Assembly (NCBI GenBank): GCA_937907595.1
Contig: CALCXL010000370.1
Span: forward strand, 1-5,974
DNA length: 5,974 bases
Direction of reading: 5' to 3'
From: an uncultured Pseudomonadota bacterium
GTDB taxonomy: Bacteria; Myxococcota_A; UBA796; UBA9615
Shown here: positions 5,927 to 5,974 of the stretch, one piece after another
Layout of the letters: every line of letters begins with the position of its first letter
Position numbering within the stretch: the first letter of the stretch is position 1
The notes under the pieces: generated by a model
The model's input: only the letters and a program-made list of their open reading frames with translations
Databases searched by the model: none
What the model was told of the DNA's origin: nothing
Translations under genes and position numbers: made by a program

Positions 5927-5974
5927 CTAGTGGTCGTGGTCCTCGTCGCTGGACGCCTCGGCGATCATCGCCTC
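5927..5974 (-). CDS. C-terminal 15 residues of an unknown protein (5' end beyond window)
   Basis: From the right edge a minus-strand frame reads EAMIAEASSDEDHDH and stops at TAG (5929-5927). It is too short to identify. Support for it being real comes from its high-GC third positions, the acidic/histidine tail, the following hairpin at 5838-5867 and its orientation matching the downstream lgt. The His/Asp-rich end (DEDHDH) could be a metal-binding or simply disordered tail. The frame assignment is inferred and could be wrong. Confidence 0.45.
   Translation of the reverse strand, partial: EAMIAEASSDEDHDH

Noticed and set aside
1..5974. Defence island or mobile element
   Set aside because: The STAND-like ATPase part of the kinase can suggest anti-phage systems, but the kinase-ATPase-TPR layout fits signalling kinases. 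The neighbours are housekeeping genes, and no nuclease, transposase, integrase, terminal repeats or CRISPR-like array is visible.

Overview
This 5,974-bp window is very GC-rich, with coding third positions dominated by G and C. It reads as chromosomal sequence from a bacterium, most likely a Myxococcota/deltaproteobacterial-type lineage. That guess rests on a very large protein kinase-ATPase-TPR protein, a divergent Lgt carrying an HDHPG motif, a lipoprotein gene and the high GC. It is an inference, not a classification.

Layout, left to right. (1) 1-263, minus strand: the N-terminal part of a small acidic lipoprotein that runs off the left edge. (2) 366-995, minus: a uridine kinase (Udk family). 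(3) 996-1094: a 99-bp divergent intergenic region with the leader and a strong Shine-Dalgarno for (4) 1095-1490, plus: a short ribosome hibernation-promoting factor (HPF/RaiA type) with an Asp-rich tail. This is the only plus-strand gene. (5) 1515-1553: an 18-bp-stem hairpin where hpf and the next gene converge; it covers the stop codon of (6) 1529-4756, minus: a 1,075-residue serine/threonine kinase fused to an AAA-type ATPase and a TPR-like C-terminal half, similar in layout to PknK. (7) 4764-5789, minus: a divergent prolipoprotein diacylglyceryl transferase (Lgt family) 7 nt upstream of the kinase, so the two form an operon. (8) 5838-5867: a 13-bp-stem hairpin, probably the terminator of (9) 5927-5974, minus: the last 15 codons of a gene entering from the right edge.

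Functional reading: housekeeping functions (pyrimidine salvage, ribosome hibernation, lipoprotein maturation) sit beside one large signalling protein. The Lgt-like enzyme and the kinase are probably co-expressed and translationally coupled. The lipoprotein at the left edge would be a substrate for an Lgt-type enzyme, but nothing here links it to this Lgt in particular. I see no CRISPR array, insertion sequence, tRNA, rRNA or recognisable defence cassette. The most notable points are the altered Lgt active-site residues, the HLD (non-RD) catalytic loop of the kinase, and the hairpin overlapping the kinase stop codon.
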